The notes: a model not told the origin generated them from the sequence alone. Counted from the stretch's first letter, positions 35,203 to 43,074 are shown. The stretch is DNA of 64,000 bases from Hydrogenophaga crassostreae (GCF_001761385.1 NZ_CP017476.1:62001-126000); one strand, 5' to 3'. Numbers and translations are program-made.

Positions 35203-35284
35203 CGCCCCCCGCGCCGCTTCGCGTCACCCCCCGAGGGGGCGGCACTGGCGGCCGGGCAAAGCCCGTTCCGCGGTGCCCTGGGTG
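35203..35284 (+). repeat. Dispersed GC-rich palindromic repeat after puuC
   Basis: It starts nine bases after the puuC stop: CCCCCCGCGCCGCTTCGCG, CCCCCCGAGGGGGC, then GGCGGCCGGGCAAAGCCCG and TTCCGCGG. The third stem has compensating changes (GGGC/GCCC in place of CGGC/GCCG), arguing that pairing is maintained. Confidence 0.87.
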
Positions 35285-35333
35285 AAGGCATAGCGCGCCG
35301 GACACATTTTTTCTTTTTTCGATGGAGGCTTCC

Positions 35334-36632
35334 ATGAACGCTATGAACGACATCAAGACCGACCACACCAATGCCGCCTGGCATGCCCGCCGCCTCGCGG
35401 CCACGCCGCGTGGTGTGGGGGTGATGAGTGATTTTTTCATCGAGCGCGCCAAGAACGCGGAGCTCTGGGACATCGAGGGGCGGCGTTTCATCGACTTCGC
35501 GGGGGGCATCGCGGTGCTCAACACCGGCCATGTGCACCCCAAAGTGCAGGCGGCGATCGCGGCGCAGCTGGAGCGGTTCACGCACAGCTGTTACCAGGTG
35601 GTGCCGTACACGGAATACGTGTCGCTGGCCGAGCGTATCAACGCCATGGTGCCGATTGACGGGCCGGTTAAGACGGCGTTTTTCTCGACCGGCGCCGAAG
35701 CTGTGGAAAACGCGGTGAAGATTGCGCGCGCTTCGACCGGTCGCAGTGGCGTGATCGCGTTTGGTGGCGCCTTCCACGGGCGCAGTCTGTTTGCGGTGGC
35801 GATGACGGGCAAGGTGCAGCCCTACAAGGCCGGCTTCGGGCCGTTCCCGCCCGAGATTTACCACGTGCCGTTCCCTTGCCATTGTTCGTCGCTGGACGAA
35901 ACGAAGTACGCGATGGAGCAGCTGTTCAAGTGCGACATCGACCCGTCGCGTGTGGCCGCCATCATCTTTGAGCCGGTGCAAGGCGAGGGCGGGTTCAACC
36001 CCATCCAGCCGGCGGCCGTGAAGTGGTTGCGCGAGCTGTGTGATCAACACGGCATCTTGCTGATCGCCGACGAGGTGCAGACCGGTTTTGCGCGCACGGG
36101 CAAGATGTTTGCCATGGAGCACTACGGTGTGAGCCCCGATCTGATGACGCTGGCCAAGAGCATGGCGGGCGGCACCACGCTGTCGGCGGTGTGCGGCAAG
36201 CAGGCCATCATGGATGGCCCTTCGCCCGGCGGTCTGGGCGGCACCTATGCGGGCAATCCGCTGGCGGTGGCGGCGTCCCACGCGGTGATCGACGTGATGC
36301 TGGAAGAGAAGTTGCCTGAGCGGGCGCAGAAGCTGGGCGACCAGCTGGTGGCCCGGCTGAACACGGCCAAGGCGAAGTACAAGCGCATGGGCGATGTGCG
36401 CGGTCTGGGCGCCATGGTGGCTTGCGAGTTTGTCGACCCGGCCACGGGTGCGCCCGATGCCGACATGACGAAGAAGGTGCAGGCGGCCGCGCTCAAGCGG
36501 GGCTTGTTGCTGCTGACCTGTGGGGTCTACGGCAACGTGATGCGTTTCCTGTTCCCGCTCACCATCGAAGACAGCGTGTTTGCCGAAGGTCTGGAGGTGT
36601 TCGATGCGGCGTTGGCTGAAGCATTGAACTGA
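35334..36632 (+). CDS. gabT: 4-aminobutyrate aminotransferase
   Basis: A 432-residue class III aminotransferase matching GabT: STGAEAVENAVKIARA, GAFHGRSLFAVAMTGK, FEPVQGEGGF, LIADEVQTGFARTG and the PLP lysine in MTLAKSMAGG. It converts GABA and 2-oxoglutarate to succinate semialdehyde and glutamate, completing the polyamine route. The ATG at 35334 has GGAGG six bases before it; an earlier in-frame ATG overlaps that site. No succinate-semialdehyde dehydrogenase gene follows here; a terminator ends the block. Confidence 0.93.
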   Translation: MNAMNDIKTDHTNAAWHARRLAATPRGVGVMSDFFIERAKNAELWDIEGRRFIDFAGGIAVLNTGHVHPKVQAAIAAQLERFTHSCYQVVPYTEYVSLAERINAMVPIDGPVKTAFFSTGAEAVENAVKIARASTGRSGVIAFGGAFHGRSLFAVAMTGKVQPYKAGFGPFPPEIYHVPFPCHCSSLDETKYAMEQLFKCDIDPSRVAAIIFEPVQGEGGFNPIQPAAVKWLRELCDQHGILLIADEVQTGFARTGKMFAMEHYGVSPDLMTLAKSMAGGTTLSAVCGKQAIMDGPSPGGLGGTYAGNPLAVAASHAVIDVMLEEKLPERAQKLGDQLVARLNTAKAKYKRMGDVRGLGAMVACEFVDPATGAPDADMTKKVQAAALKRGLLLLTCGVYGNVMRFLFPLTIEDSVFAEGLEVFDAALAEALN

Positions 36633-36658
36633 CCGGTTCGGGCCATGAAGTCAGCGCC

Positions 36659-36698
36659 AAAGCGGGTGGGGTCGGTAGCGACGCCACCCGCTTTTTTG
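36659..36698 (+). terminator. Terminator after gabT
   Basis: AAAGCGGGTGG pairs with CCACCCGCTTTTTT, a nine-pair GC-rich stem followed by six T residues, 26 bases after the gabT stop. It marks the end of the polyamine block. Confidence 0.88.
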
Positions 36699-36708
36699 TG
36701 GGCGGCGC

Positions 36709-36903
36709 TTACTTCTTTTTCATGGCGCAGGTGCTGAAGCCCAGAATAGCGTAGGGCGGGCACCAGCCCATGAGGGCTGTGACCAGAGGCACAACGCCGA
36801 TCCAGCCCCAGATGCCGATGGCACCGGTGGCGGTGGCGGCGATGAGTGCCAGGCCGATAACGGCGCGCAGGATGCGGTCCAGGCTGCCAATGTTTTTGGT
36901 CAT
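36709..36903 (-). CDS. DUF2892 (YgaP-type) small membrane protein
   Basis: A 64-residue protein, MTKNIGSLDRILRAVIGLAL at the start, with two membrane helices and the tail MGWCPPYAILGFSTCAMKKK. The NIGSLDRILR start and WCPPYAILGFSTC end are hallmarks of DUF2892, found alone or fused to rhodanese domains as in E. coli YgaP. The two cysteines could handle sulfur. A CRP-like site 110 bases upstream and the upstream Crp/Fnr gene suggest control by that regulator. Confidence 0.85.
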   Translation of the reverse strand: MTKNIGSLDRILRAVIGLALIAATATGAIGIWGWIGVVPLVTALMGWCPPYAILGFSTCAMKKK

Positions 36904-37010
36904 GTGAAGACTCCTGAAAAGGGATGGGGTGGGCCACTGTTGGGCAACTTCAGGCGCTGTTGGGTTGTCAGTGGGTCTGGGTGCATTGAACCCCAGCGGC
37001 GGTGAATCGT

Positions 37011-37029
37011 TTGTGACCTGGGTCACCAA
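37011..37029. promoter_or_regulatory. CRP-like site between the Crp/Fnr gene and DUF2892 gene
   Basis: TTGTGACCTGGGTCACCAA contains TGTGA-N6-TCACC, almost the full CRP consensus TGTGA-N6-TCACA. It is about 110 bases upstream of the DUF2892 start on the minus strand and just past the stop of the adjacent regulator, whose recognition helix has the matching R-E-x-x-x-R pattern. Confidence 0.6.
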
Positions 37030-37048
37030 TCGGTGCGTACGAACCGGT

Positions 37049-37705
37049 TTACCGAGCCACCAGTGCCGCCAGGGTGCGCAAACCCGAGCTGTCCCGGACT
37101 GTGATGCATTCGCGCGCGAGTTCAACCAGGCCGTCGCGTTCAAAGCGGTGCAGCAGGCGGGTGACCATTTCGCGCACAGTGCCGAGTTCGTCGGCCAAGG
37201 CCTGGTGGGTGACCCGCACCTGCTGGCCGTGGCCGAGCAAAGCCGCAGCCAGGCGGCTGTCGAGCCGTTGAAACGCCACGGCGTCGATCAGGGCGGTCAG
37301 GTCGGCCATGCGTGCAGCGAACAGGCCGAGCACATAGCTTCGAAACACGGCATCAGCCAGGGCGGCCTCGAAGTCGGCGGGCGCGAGCAGGGTGAGGGTG
37401 GTGGGACCAGTGGTCACTGCGTGGGCGCTGAGTGGCTGGTGGGCAAACAGGCTGGCGGACGAGACCAGACACATCTCACCCGGCGAGACACGGTAAAGCT
37501 CCAGCTCGCGACCGTTGGCCCCACTGCGCGAAACCCGCACTTCGCCTTGTATCACCATGGGAAATCCCTGGCAGGCCTGGTTCTCCTGAAACAGTGGCGT
37601 GTCTGCCGGAACGGCCAGGGTTTGCAGCTTGGGCCACAGCGCGGGCAGTCCGCCCAGCGCGGGGTAGAGCGCCAGCAGTTTTTCAGCAATGGGGGTGTCG
37701 GCCAT
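37049..37705 (-). CDS. Crp/Fnr-family transcription regulator
   Basis: A 218-residue regulator: an N-terminal cyclic-nucleotide-type beta-roll (residues about 20-120; FPMVIQGEVRVSRSG), the long dimer helix, and a C-terminal HTH_Crp domain with VTHQALADELGTVREMVTRL. The recognition helix has REMVTR, equivalent to the R-E-x-x-x-R of E. coli CRP, rather than the E-x-x-S-R of Fnr, so a TGTGA-type site is expected. There is no N-terminal Fe-S cysteine cluster. Ligand unknown. It appears linked to the DUF2892 gene, with a CRP-like site between them. Confidence 0.88.
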   Translation of the reverse strand: MADTPIAEKLLALYPALGGLPALWPKLQTLAVPADTPLFQENQACQGFPMVIQGEVRVSRSGANGRELELYRVSPGEMCLVSSASLFAHQPLSAHAVTTGPTTLTLLAPADFEAALADAVFRSYVLGLFAARMADLTALIDAVAFQRLDSRLAAALLGHGQQVRVTHQALADELGTVREMVTRLLHRFERDGLVELARECITVRDSSGLRTLAALVAR

Positions 37706-37855
37706 GCGGCATTGTAGGAGTGTGTCGCCTCGACTGTGCGAGGCGCAGTTGGGTTGGCGATTCGAATGAATGGATAAAGTTCTTTCAATTTATTTGAATT
37801 AAGGATTCAAGCGCTTTGACCGTGCCGGCCTGGCGAGTTGCCTAAACTGGGACCC

Positions 37856-38437
37856 ATGAAGCCGACCGTTGTTCGTTATCACTTTGTTTCCCGCTTGCTG
37901 CATGCCGTGCTCGGGCTGGCACTGGTGGGCCTGTTTGCGGTGGGCCTGTACATGGCAGACCTGCCGTTTTCGCCCGATCGTTTGAAGCTCTACAACTGGC
38001 ACAAGTGGGCCGGCGTCACGGTGCTGACACTGGCGTTTGTGCGCTTGATATGGCGTCTGACGCACCGTCCGCCCGCCTTGCCCAAAGCCATTTCGCAGGC
38101 CATGCCGTCCTGGCAGCATGTCGCCAGTGAAGCCACCCATGTGGGCTTGTATGTGCTGTTTTTCGCCGTTCCCCTGGCCGGCTGGGCCTACAGCTCTGCG
38201 GCCGGTTTCCCCATCGTGCCCTTTGGGCTGTTCCAGTTGCCCGATTTTGTGCCCGTAAGCGAGGGTCTGGCCGATGTGCTCAAGCCGGTGCACAAATTCA
38301 GTGCCTATGCCATGGCGGCGTTGGTGGTGCTGCATGTGGCCGGCGCGCTGAAACACCAGTTCATTGACCGCGATGGCTTGCTGAGTCGCATGGGCTTCGG
38401 CCCGATCCCCCGTGCTTCGTCGCGGTCGACCATATAA
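37856..38437 (+). CDS. Cytochrome b561 (CybB/YceJ type)
   Basis: A 193-residue di-haem membrane protein with four helices. Axial His candidates are in YHFVSRLLHAVLG, LYNWHKWAGV, ATHVGLYVLFF and KPVHKFSAYAMAAL or VVLHVAGALKH. It starts at ATG 37856; an in-frame TTG six codons earlier is less likely. Members pass electrons between the quinone pool and periplasmic partners. It is followed 17 bases later by a YceI gene, the common cytochrome b561-YceI pairing. Confidence 0.9.
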   Translation: MKPTVVRYHFVSRLLHAVLGLALVGLFAVGLYMADLPFSPDRLKLYNWHKWAGVTVLTLAFVRLIWRLTHRPPALPKAISQAMPSWQHVASEATHVGLYVLFFAVPLAGWAYSSAAGFPIVPFGLFQLPDFVPVSEGLADVLKPVHKFSAYAMAALVVLHVAGALKHQFIDRDGLLSRMGFGPIPRASSRSTI

Positions 38438-38454
38438 ATATTTGGAGTTTTTTG

Positions 38455-39018
38455 ATGCCATTCCGCTTCACCCTGACCGCACTCGCTCTCGCAAGCCTGT
38501 CGCCGTTGACCGCGTTCGCACAACAGGCTTTGGTGCCCGCGCAGAGCGAAATCCAGTTTGTGAGCAAACAAATGGGCGTGCCTGTTGAAGGCAAGTTCAA
38601 GACCTTCAGCGCGCAGGTGGCGTTTGACCCGGCCAAGTTGGCCACCAGCAAGATTGCGTTCACCGTGGACACGGGCAGTGTCGACATCAGCCGCGAGGCC
38701 AATGCCGAGCTGCCCAAGCCGGTCTGGTTCAACGTGGCCAAGTTTCCGCAAGCCACCTTCCAGTCGAGCAGCATCAAGCGCATCGACGCGAGCAAGTTCG
38801 AGGTGGCCGGCAAGCTCAGCATCAAGGGCTTGAGCAGCGATGTGGTCGTGCCGGTGACCCTGGCGCAAAGCGGTGCCACCACCATCGCCACCGGTGCTTT
38901 TCCGATCAAACGCCTGACCTTCCGCATTGGCGAGCAGGAGTGGTCCGACACCTCGATGGTGGCCGATGACGTGCAGGTCAAGTTCAAGTTGGCCTTGACT
39001 GGCGTCGCGAAACTGTGA
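38455..39018 (+). CDS. YceI-family periplasmic protein (first copy)
   Basis: A 187-residue exported protein: a signal peptide ending TAFAQQ at about residue 22 and a YceI lipocalin-like beta-barrel with SEIQFVSKQMGVPVEGKF, FNVAKFPQATFQS and SDVVVPVTL. YceI barrels bind long polyprenyl or quinone-like chains. It follows cytochrome b561 in one operon and is followed by a second, divergent YceI paralogue. Confidence 0.92.
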   Translation: MPFRFTLTALALASLSPLTAFAQQALVPAQSEIQFVSKQMGVPVEGKFKTFSAQVAFDPAKLATSKIAFTVDTGSVDISREANAELPKPVWFNVAKFPQATFQSSSIKRIDASKFEVAGKLSIKGLSSDVVVPVTLAQSGATTIATGAFPIKRLTFRIGEQEWSDTSMVADDVQVKFKLALTGVAKL

Positions 39019-39035
39019 ATGCCCTTGGCCGCATT

Positions 39036-39103
39036 GCGTCTTCCCCCTCAAGAGGGATGACTCTGGCGGTCTGCTGAAGACCGCGCCATGCGGAGCGCTG
39101 GCT
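39036..39103 (+). repeat. Degenerate copy of the dispersed repeat after the first yceI
   Basis: CCCCCTCAAGAGGG and GGCGGTCTGCTGAAGACCGC correspond to the second and third stems of the family; the first stem is lost. It starts about 18 bases after the stop codon. Confidence 0.6.
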
Positions 39104-39163
39104 TTTCACCACATACTCCGATCTAATTTGTTAGTTTTTCATCCCTCCAACAGGAAATCAACC

Positions 39164-39736
39164 ATGCGCAAATCCCTTACCTTGCTGGCCGCAGCCGCCG
39201 TTTTGTCCACCGCGGGCATCGCCCAGGGGGCCGATTACGCGATCGACCCGACCCACACCTTCGCCACGTTTGAGATCGGCCACTTCGGCGCCAGCGTGAA
39301 CCGCGCCCGTTTCGACAAAAAGGAAGGCACGATCAGCTTTGACAAAGCCGCCAAAACCGGCAAGGCCGATATTTCCATCGACATCACCTCGGTGAATTCC
39401 GGCACCGCCGCTTTCGACAAGCACCTGCAAAGCCCGGACATCTTCAACGCCGCCAAATTCCCCAAGGCACGCTTCGTGTCCGAGAAATTCGTGTTCAATG
39501 GCGACAAGGTCAGCGAAGTCGTGGGCCAGTTGACGCTGCTGGATAAAACCATGCCGGTCACCCTCAAGGCCAACCAGTTCAATTGCTACGAGAGCCCGAT
39601 GCTCAAGCGCGAAGTGTGTGGCGGGGACTTTGAAGCCACCATCGACCGCACCGCTTTCGGCGTGAACTACGGCGTGGATTGGGGCTTCCCGAAAAGCGTT
39701 CGCCTGGTGATGCAGATCGAGGCAGTGAAGCAGTAA
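39164..39736 (+). CDS. YceI-family periplasmic protein (second copy)
   Basis: A 190-residue exported YceI protein with signal peptide MRKSLTLLAAAAVLSTAGIA. The barrel motifs are YAIDPTHTFATFEIGHFG, FNAAKFPKARFVSEKF and VTLKANQFNCYESPM; two cysteines (Asn-Cys-Tyr and Glu-Val-Cys-Gly) may form a disulfide. It is of the standard YceI type with THTFATFEI, in contrast to the first copy. AGGAAA lies before the ATG at 39164. A repeat begins immediately at the stop. Confidence 0.93.
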   Translation: MRKSLTLLAAAAVLSTAGIAQGADYAIDPTHTFATFEIGHFGASVNRARFDKKEGTISFDKAAKTGKADISIDITSVNSGTAAFDKHLQSPDIFNAAKFPKARFVSEKFVFNGDKVSEVVGQLTLLDKTMPVTLKANQFNCYESPMLKREVCGGDFEATIDRTAFGVNYGVDWGFPKSVRLVMQIEAVKQ

Positions 39737-39806
39737 GCCCCCCTGCTGCGCGGGGGGACCACACCTGCGGACTGGCGGAGCCAGATCCGCGGTGTGACTG
39801 GGGTGG
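39737..39806 (+). repeat. Variant of the dispersed repeat after the second yceI
   Basis: It starts at the base after the stop: GCCCCCCTGCTGCGCGGGGGG forms a long stem, then CTGCGGACTGGCGGAGCCAGATCCGCGG forms nested stems. The structure is kept while the sequence has drifted from the common form. Confidence 0.72.
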
Positions 39807-39851
39807 GGTGCTGCGCTCCGCTTGCGTCTCTGGTGCTCCAAACCAATGGTC

Positions 39852-39877
39852 AAAGGCCCGCTGTTGCGGGCCTTTTT
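39852..39877. terminator. Bidirectional terminator between yceI and the LysR gene
   Basis: AAAGGCCCGC-TGTT-GCGGGCCTTTTT is a perfect stem with A and T runs on both sides. It abuts the stop codon of the LysR gene on the minus strand and closes the yceI operon on the plus strand. Confidence 0.9.
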
Positions 39878-40800
39878 CATGGGCGCTGTTGGTTGCCTTG
39901 TGGTGAGAGCGCCTCAACGGCCGCGGGATCGGTGAGGAAGTCGAGGAAGAGCCTGATCAGGCCATCCTTGGGGGCGTTGGGTGGCCAGACGGCGTAGACG
40001 CTGGCGGGCTCCATGGTCCAGCCTTCCAGCACGTATTGCAGGTGGTTGGCGGCCACTTCAGGTTCCGCCAGGAACGCCGGTATCACCGCCAGCCCCAAAC
40101 CCGACCGCGCCATCTGGCACACCGCATTCAGGCTGTTCACGCTGATGCGCGCGCGCTTCTTGTCGATGGTTTCGCGCTGGCCGGCACGCAGGAAGGTGAT
40201 GCTTTTCTGCCCTGCTGGCACCAGCTCCAGCCAGTCCCAGTCGATGAGGTCGTTGGGTGCGCCGGGCGCCGCACGGGTGGCCATATAGGTCGGGGAAGCC
40301 ACCAGTCGGCGGGTTACCTCAAACAGTTTCTTGGCTTTGAGCGCGCTGTCTTTCATCGCACCCACCCGGATCGCGATGTCGAACCCGTCCACGATCAGGT
40401 CGCGACGGGTGTCGAAGAAGTCGATGGACAGGTTGACTTTGGGGTACGCCAGCCCGAATTGGGCGATCTGGTCAGTCAGCTTCGATTGCACCAGACCGGC
40501 CGGCACGGTCAGGCGCAAGGTGCCTGAGGGTTGCGCCGATTGGTAGGCGATGTCTTGCAGGCCGGATTCGGCCGCATCGATCATGGTGTGTGCGGCGGTG
40601 AGCAGGCGCTCGCCTGCAGGGGTGAGCGACAGCTTGCGCGTCGAGCGGTGCAGCAGGGCGGTGCCCAGGCGCTGCTCCAGCTGCCCGACATGGTGGCTGA
40701 CCACCGAGGGAGAGAGCTGGAGCGCCAGCGCGGCGCCCCGGAAGGAACCGTGATCCACGGTCTTGGCAAAGATGGCGATCTGGCGCAGTTCTTCCAGCAT
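39877..40800 (-). CDS. LysR-family transcription regulator
   Basis: A 307-residue LysR regulator. The N-terminal winged helix (residues 1-60) has FRGAALALQLSPSVVSHHVGQLEQRLGTALLHRSTRKLSLTP in broken order: the HTH core is ALALQLSPSVVSHHVGQLE. The effector domain follows with FDIAIRVGAM and GLGLAVIPAFLAE. The start at MLEELRQIA (40800) is the usual LysR position; the longer frame is rejected. It is divergent from two exported NTF2-like genes, whose promoter region has an ATCTT-N6-AAGAT motif. Effector unknown. Confidence 0.9.
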   Translation of the reverse strand: MLEELRQIAIFAKTVDHGSFRGAALALQLSPSVVSHHVGQLEQRLGTALLHRSTRKLSLTPAGERLLTAAHTMIDAAESGLQDIAYQSAQPSGTLRLTVPAGLVQSKLTDQIAQFGLAYPKVNLSIDFFDTRRDLIVDGFDIAIRVGAMKDSALKAKKLFEVTRRLVASPTYMATRAAPGAPNDLIDWDWLELVPAGQKSITFLRAGQRETIDKKRARISVNSLNAVCQMARSGLGLAVIPAFLAEPEVAANHLQYVLEGWTMEPASVYAVWPPNAPKDGLIRLFLDFLTDPAAVEALSPQGNQQRP

Positions 40801-40842
40801 TATGTAAAAAATCAGAACAGTGAAATGCAACAAGCGCATCTT

Positions 40843-40858
40843 ATCTTTTAATCAAGAT
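40843..40858. promoter_or_regulatory. Candidate LysR operator
   Basis: ATCTT-TTAATC-AAGAT is an inverted repeat in the AT-rich gap between the divergent LysR gene and the NTF2-like genes, with the T-N11-A spacing typical of LysR sites. It is 43 bases upstream of the LysR start and 75 bases upstream of the first NTF2-like gene. Confidence 0.5.
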
Positions 40859-40932
40859 TCACGGATCATCCTTTCACACCGGTGCCTGAAACAAACCCCG
40901 TTCGATTTTGAACAAGATCTGGAGTGTGAAAA

Positions 40933-41409
40933 ATGAAAAACCTGAAACACCTGTTGGCCGCCGCCGCGCTCTTCGGCGCCTTGATCAACCCCGCTTTGGC
41001 TGACGACAAGGCGGTGGTGCAGAAGTTCTACGACTTCGTGAGCAACCCCGCGTCGACCGAGTCCGCTGCGGCGTTCAAAGCTGTGACGGCCGACAACTTC
41101 CAGAGCATTGGCGACTATTCGGGCAAAGCCAAATCGCGCGATGCCTTCATCGGTCAGGTCGGTGGCTTTGCCCAGCTGATTCCCGATTTGAAGTGGGCGC
41201 CGCAAGAAATGATCGAGCAGGGCGGCAAGGTGGTTGTTCGCAGCCGCGCGACCGGTACGCCCAAGGGTCTGCTGTTCGGCGTGGACGGCAAGGGCAAGGG
41301 CTTCGACATCATGTCCATCGATATTCACACCCTGGTCGACGGCAAGATCGTCCAGACCCACCACGTTGAAGACTGGTCCAGCGCACTCCGCCAACTGAGC
41401 GCCCAGTGA
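40933..41409 (+). CDS. Exported SnoaL/NTF2-like protein (ester cyclase type)
   Basis: A 158-residue protein with a signal peptide (MKNLKHLLAAAALFGALINP, cleaved near ALADD) and one NTF2-like domain of the SnoaL type: FYDFVSNPAS, AVTADNFQSIGDYSG and GKIVQTHHVEDWSSALRQL. SnoaL proteins are small cyclases or hydrolases; many have no known reaction. Being periplasmic is unusual for that group. Its stop overlaps the start of the next NTF2-like gene by four bases, and the pair is divergent from a LysR gene. Confidence 0.82.
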   Translation: MKNLKHLLAAAALFGALINPALADDKAVVQKFYDFVSNPASTESAAAFKAVTADNFQSIGDYSGKAKSRDAFIGQVGGFAQLIPDLKWAPQEMIEQGGKVVVRSRATGTPKGLLFGVDGKGKGFDIMSIDIHTLVDGKIVQTHHVEDWSSALRQLSAQ

Positions 41410-41915
41410 ACCCCGGCATCAGCATGCAACGCAGAACCCTACTCACCCGCTCGATCGGCGCCACTTTGGCGCTGATCCTCACCCAACACGCAGGAGCATC
41501 TTCCATGGACACAACCACCCAAACTTCCTTTGACACCGTGATGGCCTTTATGGGCGCCATGGGCAAAGGCGACATGAAGACCATGTCGGACCTGATGGCC
41601 GACGACATGGTCTGGCACAACGAAGGCGACAAATCCATGCCGTGGATCGGCCCGTGGAATGGCAAAGCGAAGATTTTTGAATTCCTGCCGATCTTTGGCG
41701 CGAATTTCAAAACCACCGCCTGGGACAACACCGACGCCTTTGCTTCGGGCGACACCGTGGCGGTGTTCGGCAAGATGAACGGGGTCACCACCAAGTCGGG
41801 CAAGGAAATTGGGGCATTCACCTTCGCCCTGCGCGCCAAGGTGCGTGATGGCAAGGTGGTGTTGTGGCACTGGTTCGAGGACAGCTACGCGGTGAGCAAA
41901 GCATTCCACGGCTGA
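41406..41915 (+). CDS. Exported NTF2-like protein (second of pair)
   Basis: A 169-residue NTF2-like protein: MQRRTLLTRSIGATLALIL is a signal with paired arginines (possible Tat), then FDTVMAFMGAMGKGDMKTMS, DDMVWHNEGD and VLWHWFEDSYAVSKAF. The fold matches ketosteroid-isomerase-like proteins. An internal start six codons in (MQRRTLL) is equally possible. ATGA overlap with the preceding gene shows tight coupling. The reaction is not known. Confidence 0.8.
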   Translation: MNPGISMQRRTLLTRSIGATLALILTQHAGASSMDTTTQTSFDTVMAFMGAMGKGDMKTMSDLMADDMVWHNEGDKSMPWIGPWNGKAKIFEFLPIFGANFKTTAWDNTDAFASGDTVAVFGKMNGVTTKSGKEIGAFTFALRAKVRDGKVVLWHWFEDSYAVSKAFHG

Positions 41916-42037
41916 TCGAGCCGCTGAGACCGGAGACCCTTCCGGTTTTCTTTGAAGGCATGGCCGCAAGCCATGCCTTCGCCGCTTTCGGTTGTCGATC
42001 ATTCGGTGGCAGCGTTTCCCCACTGTGGGGATATCCG

Positions 42038-42154
42038 ATGGCCAAACTTTCGAACGCCTAAATCCCTCTGTGGATCAATGTGGTCCAGGCCCTGCTCGCA
42101 GCCATCATGCTGCAGCAAACCTACATGTTCAAGGTTGACCACGCCTCTGTCTGA
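42038..42154 (+). pseudogene. Remnant of a small membrane protein with an early stop
   Basis: In one frame ATG at 42038 gives MAKLSNA, then TAA (42059), then without a shift IPLWINVVQALLAAIML, QQTYMFKVDHASV and a TGA at 42152. The post-stop segment is a convincing membrane helix. Changing TAA to AAA would join it to the start codon. It is therefore likely a decayed gene of about 39 codons or the N-terminal piece of a longer lost one. The rest of the 311-base gap between 41916 and 42226 shows nothing else. Confidence 0.45.
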
Positions 42155-42226
42155 GCGGCCGATGCCGACCTTCCTTGAGCGGCTGTGCTGGTATGCCGCT
42201 CGCTGAGCACCCGGCTGGTTGAGCGC

Positions 42227-42481
42227 TCAGGGTTGCGTGGCCAGTTCCAGCGTGTTTAGAAAATGCAGCGCATGCACCCGGTCCTCGCCGCACATTTCCG
42301 CGCTGGGCGGCAGCGAGCTGCACACCGCTGGCCGCTCGGGCAAGCCGAACAGCTTGCACATCAGTGCTTCGTCCAGGTGGGGGCAGGGCACTCCCGCCGG
42401 TTTGCCGTTGGGCAAGCCGGGCATCGGGCTGCTGATGGAGGGCGCAGTGCAGCAGGCGGCGCAGCCGGGACGACAGTCCAT
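42227..42481 (-). CDS. YkgJ-family cysteine cluster protein
   Basis: An 84-residue protein with the CxxCC start MDCRPGCAACC, then VPCPHL, MCKLFGLPERPAVC and EMCGED. This is the zinc/iron-chelating YkgJ pattern (CxxxxCxxCC ... C ... C ... RP..C). The frame is open upstream inside the reductase gene, but the Cys cluster starts at 42481. It overlaps the reductase stop by one base (TGATG), so it is translated from the same message. Function unknown. Confidence 0.82.
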   Translation of the reverse strand: MDCRPGCAACCTAPSISSPMPGLPNGKPAGVPCPHLDEALMCKLFGLPERPAVCSSLPPSAEMCGEDRVHALHFLNTLELATQP

Positions 42482-43074
42482 CAGGCTTTCTGGAACTGGC
42501 GCGTGGCCCACAAGACCTGATCGACCACGGCCTTGACATTGCTGCGTGCAAAGTCTGTAGACAGCTGGCCATCGGGGTCGAAAGCCTCGGACGCCCTGGA
42601 CAGGGCGAACTGCCTGGGTGCGACCCAGCATTGCAGGTTCAGCATCAAAGGCGTGAGGTGGCTCAGGCTGCGCAAACCGCCGAGCGCGCCGGGCGAGGCG
42701 GCCAACAGGCCCACCACTTTGCCGGTGAAGGCCTTGGTGCCGTTGCTCCACTCGGGGTCGCCCTTGATGGGGCTGGACACCCAGTCGATGGTGTTTTTCA
42801 GCAGGGCGGTGTAGCTGCCGTTGTATTCGGGCGAGCAGATCAGCCAGGCCGGGTGGGCATGGAAAATTTCCTTCAGGCGCACCACGTCGCGCGGGGTGCC
42901 CTTGGCCTCCAGGTCGGCGTTGTAGAGCGGGATATCAAAATCGGCCAGCTCCAGGTGGGTGACTTGTGCGCCTTCGGCGGTGGCGATGGTGGCCACGGCA
43001 CCGGCGAGTTGGCGGTTCCAGGATTGGGCGCGGGTGCTGCCCGCGAAGACGAGGGTGGGGGTTTGTGTGCTCAT
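42481..43074 (-). CDS. NAD(P)H-dependent FMN reductase
   Basis: A 197-residue flavodoxin-like reductase. The FMN phosphate loop is FAGSTRAQSWNRQLA, LICSPEYNGSYTALLKNTIDW is the signature around the isoalloxazine, and LLAASPGALGGLRSL completes it. The family transfers electrons from NAD(P)H to FMN, quinones, azo dyes or chromate. The start at MSTQTPTLVFAGS (43074) is preferred to a frame extension that has no family similarity. It forms a two-gene unit with the YkgJ gene. Confidence 0.9.
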   Translation of the reverse strand: MSTQTPTLVFAGSTRAQSWNRQLAGAVATIATAEGAQVTHLELADFDIPLYNADLEAKGTPRDVVRLKEIFHAHPAWLICSPEYNGSYTALLKNTIDWVSSPIKGDPEWSNGTKAFTGKVVGLLAASPGALGGLRSLSHLTPLMLNLQCWVAPRQFALSRASEAFDPDGQLSTDFARSNVKAVVDQVLWATRQFQKA

